DNA from: Candidatus Handelsmanbacteria bacterium
GTDB taxonomy: Bacteria > Latescibacterota > UBA2968 > UBA8231
Assembly (NCBI GenBank): GCA_016867395.1
Contig: VGJS01000004.1
Coordinates: forward strand, 16,966-80,965
Length of the DNA stretch: 64,000 bases
Direction: 5' to 3'
Shown: one piece after another, positions 61,032-64,000 of the stretch
Layout of the letters: each line of letters opens with the position of its first letter
Position numbering within the stretch: position 1 is the stretch's first letter
Notes under the pieces: model-generated
What the model was told of the DNA's origin: nothing
What the model saw: only the letters and a program-made list of their open reading frames with translations
Databases searched by the model: none
Made by a program: the position numbers and the translations under genes

Positions 61032-61059
61032 AAACTCGCCCAAGGATTATGTCAATCAC

Positions 61060-61300
61060 TGCAAGCGGCGGGGAGATGACCCCGGCGGGGAGCCGCGCGG
61101 GTTGGCGCAGCGGCAGGCGAGGGGGTTCCTCATTCAATGAGCGGTAGGGTAGGACGCGGGTGAGGTCGTGGGGAGAGCGGAGCGAAGCGAGCCCGGGCGC
61201 AAGGCGCCAACGTATGGGGCGTTGCGGGGGAAGGGTCTTGGGGGAGGGCACAAGTCCGCGCCTTGGGAAAGCCCGAAGTGGGTCGCTCCCCGACGCCTCA
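61060..61300 (+). repeat. Intergenic mosaic repeat, copy C (most complete)
   Basis: This copy lies between the convergent TPR and cyclase genes. Its modules in order are CGGCGGGGAGATGACCCCGG (61066-61085, as in B), GGGAGAGCGGAGCGAAGCGAG (61171-61191, as in A), CCAACGTATGGGGCGTTGCG-type block (61206-61230, as in D), CCTTGGGAAA (61261-61270, as in A) and AGTGGGTCGCTCCCCGACGC (61277-61296, as in D). Confidence 0.7.
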
Positions 61301-63092
61301 ACTTGGAACCACACGCCACAGGGAAAAGCGGGCCTGGTCAAAACCCTTGAGTTCAGTTTCCAAAGGCTCGACCCACAGGTGGTTTGCCCCGGTGAGAAAC
61401 TGCGCCACCTCGGGGCCTTCGCGCACGATGGAGGAGAGCACCAGATCAGCGCCCTTGGACACATGCTCCAACAGCGAGGCCAACTTCACCGTCGAACCAA
61501 GATAGTCCACCCGGTCGTTGAGGGAAACGGCGATGCAGGGCTCATAGTGCATCCCCACCTTCAGTTGCAGCCCCCCCGTCTCCGGCGAGGCCGCCAACTC
61601 CCGCTGCACCCGCAGCATGGGCGGCCACCGGCCAGCGGAATACCGCCATTACCGCGTCCGCAATGGTCTTGACCAGGGCCCCCTCCTCCTCGGCAATGGC
61701 CTTCAGCAGGATATCGAAGTGGCTCATCACCAGGCCAAAAGCCGGGGGTGTCGCCGATCTGGTTGTAGAGCCGTGTGGAGCCGCACAGGTCGGTGAAGAG
61801 CACCGTCAGACTGCCCACCGCGATCTTCTCCCCCGGCTGCAGGGCCTCCCCGGCGAAAAGGTCGCGGACGGCTGCAGGGCCGTCACCTCGGCGGCGGTGG
61901 CGGCCTGGTTGCACCAGGCCGTGCGCTCCAACACCAGCAACTTGCTCGGACCCGGTGGCATTGACAACGCGCAGGGCCGCCTCCGGGGACTGAACCCACT
62001 CCTCGTCCGGCCAGCCCGACTCGATCCTCCACGCCGCCTCGGCCTGTCCTCCCTCCTCCACCCGAATGAACTGGGCGCCCCGGGCAGCCCCAGGGCCCGC
62101 AGCCGGGGATGCGCCACCCGCTCGGCGCCGGGGGCCAACAACTGCTGTGGGGATACGTGGGGGGTGGTCTGGGGGCCGGTCACGCAGAACGCCCCGGCCT
62201 TGGCTGGCCGGATGGCTGGGTTGGGATGGAAAGTCAACTCCACGGTGCGCTCGAAATAAACCGCAATCTCGATGTTGCAGGTGTCGCCGTGGACCTGGGG
62301 CACGATCCCTCCAGGGAGGGGTTGCGCACCCTGGCCCCCCGGCACAGGGGGCAGAGCAGGTCCCACTCGAATTCAAGCAAGCCCACCCGGGTGGAGAGCA
62401 GGCACAACTCCAGCACATGGCTCCGCGGCGCGCCCCAGGCATCGGCCAGCTCGTAGAGCCGGATGCAGCCGGTGCTCAAATCGTCTGCCTGTTCGAGGTG
62501 GGCCGCCAGGCGAGCGAGCAGGTCCGGGTCCGGGTCCGCCCCCTCGGCCAGCAAGGTCTGCCGCAGGGCCTGGAGCAGTTGCCTGCCGCCCTCGGCAAAG
62601 CGCACTGGCTGCGGGGCCAAGGGCTACGGCCAGCGGACCTCGGCGCGGGAGGCCAACTCGTCGTACTGGCGGAAGACCCGGGCAAAGCTGCGGGCGCTCA
62701 GTATTCCCACCGGCACCGGGATGGCCAGCCATCCCAGCAGGTTGCCCGGCCAGAGTCACGCCTAATACAACAGCCGAGTCCCCCGCTCGGGCCCGGGGCT
62801 CCAGTTCGGCAAGCACCCGCATCTGGGCCACGGTCCCCTGCTTGTAGCGACGCACCACCCCGAAGCGGCGGGGCCGCACCCACTCGCAGGGTTCCTCCTC
62901 CCACTCCACCACCAGGCCCAATTTGGTGAAGCGCAGGCAGCGGCGGGCATTGGCCCCGGCGCTGGACTTCTGTACCGGGGGCAGGCCGGTGTCGCGGTTG
63001 AAGCGGTTGGTGTCGGCCACCAGGGGCCACAGGGCCTTGGGGCTGCAGCGCAGGTCCCATTCCCAGGGATAGTAGAATTCTCTGCTCGGCAT
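61298..63092 (-). pseudogene. Broken SRPBCC/DUF5939 adenylate-guanylate cyclase
   Basis: The gene starts at ATG 63092 with PSREFYYPWEWDLRCSPKAL and NRFNRDTGLPPVQ, an SRPBCC-like N-terminal domain. A DUF5939 section follows (LEFEWDLLCPLCRGARV, DTCNIEIAVYFERTVELTFHPNPA) and then class III cyclase pieces (VGSLTVLFTDLCGSTRLYNQIGD, VKTIADAVMAVFRWPV, LNDRVDYLGSTVKLASLLE). Adjacent parts lie in different frames, requiring at least five shifts (near 62770, 62630, 62320, 62030, 61750 and 61600). The metal Asp and CHD core are visible but not in one frame. It is a pseudogene, or a badly assembled gene. Confidence 0.8.
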
Positions 63093-63103
63093 GGCCCCAA
63101 AAT

Positions 63104-63134
63104 AAAAAAACCCCTCTCCGCCGGGGAGAGGGGT
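63104..63134 (-). terminator. Intrinsic terminator after the DegP-like protease
   Basis: ACCCCTCTCC (63110-63119) and GGAGAGGGGT (63125-63134) form a perfect 10-bp stem with a 5-nt loop. On the minus strand it is followed by seven T. It ends the transcript of the protease gene just before the cyclase ATG. Confidence 0.8.
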
Positions 63135-63148
63135 CTGGGTTGAGGATC

Positions 63149-64000
63149 TCACTGGGCGGGGATGGGCACCGCCATCAGATGGGTGTTGTCGCCCTGCCGC
63201 ACGGTGAAGAGCACGGACTTGCTGCGCTTGGCCGCCGCGGCCAGGGCCTGCGCGTACTCCTCGGTATTGCCCACCGGCCGTTGGTTGACCTCCTGGATCA
63301 GATCCCCTGCCTTCAGGCCGCGGCGGGCCGCCGGGCTGCGGGGCCTCACCCCTCTCACCACCACCCCGCTCTGCCCCTCGTATCCGAAATGCTCGGCGAT
63401 TTGCGGGGTCAGGTTCTGGACGACCAGGCCCAGGCGATCGCCCCGCCCTTCCCCGGTTGCTTCCGGGGCATTGGTCCGGGCCAGGGCCTCGGCGGTAAGC
63501 TGATCCAGAACCACGGGGATGTGGCGCTGCTCCTCGCCGCGGGCCACCAGCAGGTCCACCCGGGTGCCGGGGGGGGTCTCGCCGATCAGGCTCTTGAGCT
63601 CGACAGTGTCGCGCACCGGCTTGCCCTCCACCTCGAGCACCACGTCCCCCTGCTTCACCCCTGCCTTGTCCGCCGCGCCCCCCGGACGCACCCCGTCGAT
63701 CAGTACCCCCTGGGTCTTCTCCAGGCCCAGGGCCTCGGCGGTGACCCGGTCGAGGTCCTTGATGTTGACCCCTAACAGGCCGCGTTTCACCTCGCCGTGC
63801 TCGATGAGCTGGCCCATGACGTTCTTGACCATGTTGACCGGGATGGCGAAGCCGATGCCCTGGTACCCGCCGCTGCGCGAGATGATGCCGGTGTTGATAC
63901 CCACCAGTTCGCCGCGCAAATTGACCAGGGCCCCGCCGCTGTTGCCCGGATTGATGGCCGCGTCGGTCTGGATGAAGGAACCGTACTCGTCCCGGCCAAA
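63149..64000 (-). CDS. DegP/HtrA-family periplasmic protease (C-terminal part)
   Basis: The gene runs off the right edge; 283 codons are visible. The protease end has [30 protein letters not shown] with the catalytic Ser in GNSGGAL. Two PDZ domains follow (about [17 protein letters not shown] ... [12 protein letters not shown] and [20 protein letters not shown] ... [14 protein letters not shown]). Such Do-type proteases act as chaperone and protease on envelope proteins. The His and Asp of the triad and any signal peptide lie outside the window. Confidence 0.92.
   Translation of the reverse strand, partial: FGRDEYGSFIQTDAAINPGNSGGALVNLRGELVGINTGIISRSGGYQGIGFAIPVNMVKNVMGQLIEHGEVKRGLLGVNIKDLDRVTAEALGLEKTQGVLIDGVRPGGAADKAGVKQGDVVLEVEGKPVRDTVELKSLIGETPPGTRVDLLVARGEEQRHIPVVLDQLTAEALARTNAPEATGEGRGDRLGLVVQNLTPQIAEHFGYEGQSGVVVRGVRPRSPAARRGLKAGDLIQEVNQRPVGNTEEYAQALAAAAKRSKSVLFTVRQGDNTHLMAVPIPAQ

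Noticed and set aside
1-64000. tRNA, rRNA and CRISPR arrays
   Set aside because: I looked for T-loop GGTTCGA-type sequences, rRNA signatures and regularly spaced direct repeats and saw none convincing; a tRNAscan-SE and CRISPR search could settle this.

Overview
The window is GC-rich bacterial chromosome, densely packed on both strands, with short spacers and frequent 1-4 nt gene overlaps. It encodes a PorX-type response regulator (REC plus PglZ domain), a histidine kinase with an ETAHQLGTPLSSL H-box, an outer-membrane barrel of FadL/PorV type, flagellin and MotAB, phytanoyl-CoA-dioxygenase-like proteins, a SelA/DgaE-like enzyme, and a Tm-1-like/TIM-barrel pair. Together these suggest a Gram-negative, flagellated member of the FCB superphylum. 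Latescibacterota or a neighbouring candidate phylum is my best guess; this is inference, since no rRNA or tRNA gene was found.

Layout. 1-2.0 kb: broken surface repeat protein. 2.2-9.0 kb (minus): histidine kinase, porX, tsaE, two predicted outer-membrane proteins and a lipoprotein, probably one operon. 9.0-13.7 kb: DUF2279-like protein, flagellin, bactofilin, 2-phosphoglycerate-kinase-like protein and sugar epimerase. 14.0-19.2 kb (plus): tal-zwf-glk-fbaB-kdsC, covering the oxidative and non-oxidative pentose phosphate pathway, hexose entry, glycolysis and a Kdo-phosphatase-like gene. 19.3-26.4 kb (plus): alkylglycerone-phosphate synthase (AGPS), SDR, RtcB, PhyH-like, PhyH-HEAT fusion and ACP phosphodiesterase. 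This is a candidate ether-lipid operon and the most interesting locus here. 26.4-34.9 kb: ada, mogA, SelA-like, enolase-superfamily enzyme, glyA, XYLB-type xylulokinase and M19 dipeptidase. 34.9-38.3 kb: lipoprotein, methyltransferase and motAB. 38.3-44.0 kb: SpoU methyltransferase, copper chaperone, TIM-barrel/cupin/Tm-1-like trio and CopA. 44.2-49.4 kb: a decay zone with a broken DUF4038 hydrolase, a frameshifted GNAT, a DUF2339 remnant, a gene-poor stretch and a broken group II decarboxylase. 49.5-52.3 kb: a cytochrome bc operon with a pentaheme cytochrome and an EF-hand-like monoheme protein. 52.4-64 kb: nucleotide-kinase-like protein, hemH, broken hybrid histidine kinase, pal, esterase, GH78-like protein, TMTC-like TPR protein, broken DUF5939 cyclase and a partial DegP-like protease.

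Two patterns cut across the window. First, a mosaic family of GC-rich intergenic repeats occurs at about 33.6, 41.65, 55.92 and 61.06 kb, each just downstream of a gene. Second, frameshifts and nonsense codons are confined to seven accessory genes while roughly fifty other genes are intact. That clustering favours real pseudogenization over random sequencing error, although many lesions are 1-nt changes in homopolymers and assembly error should be excluded.
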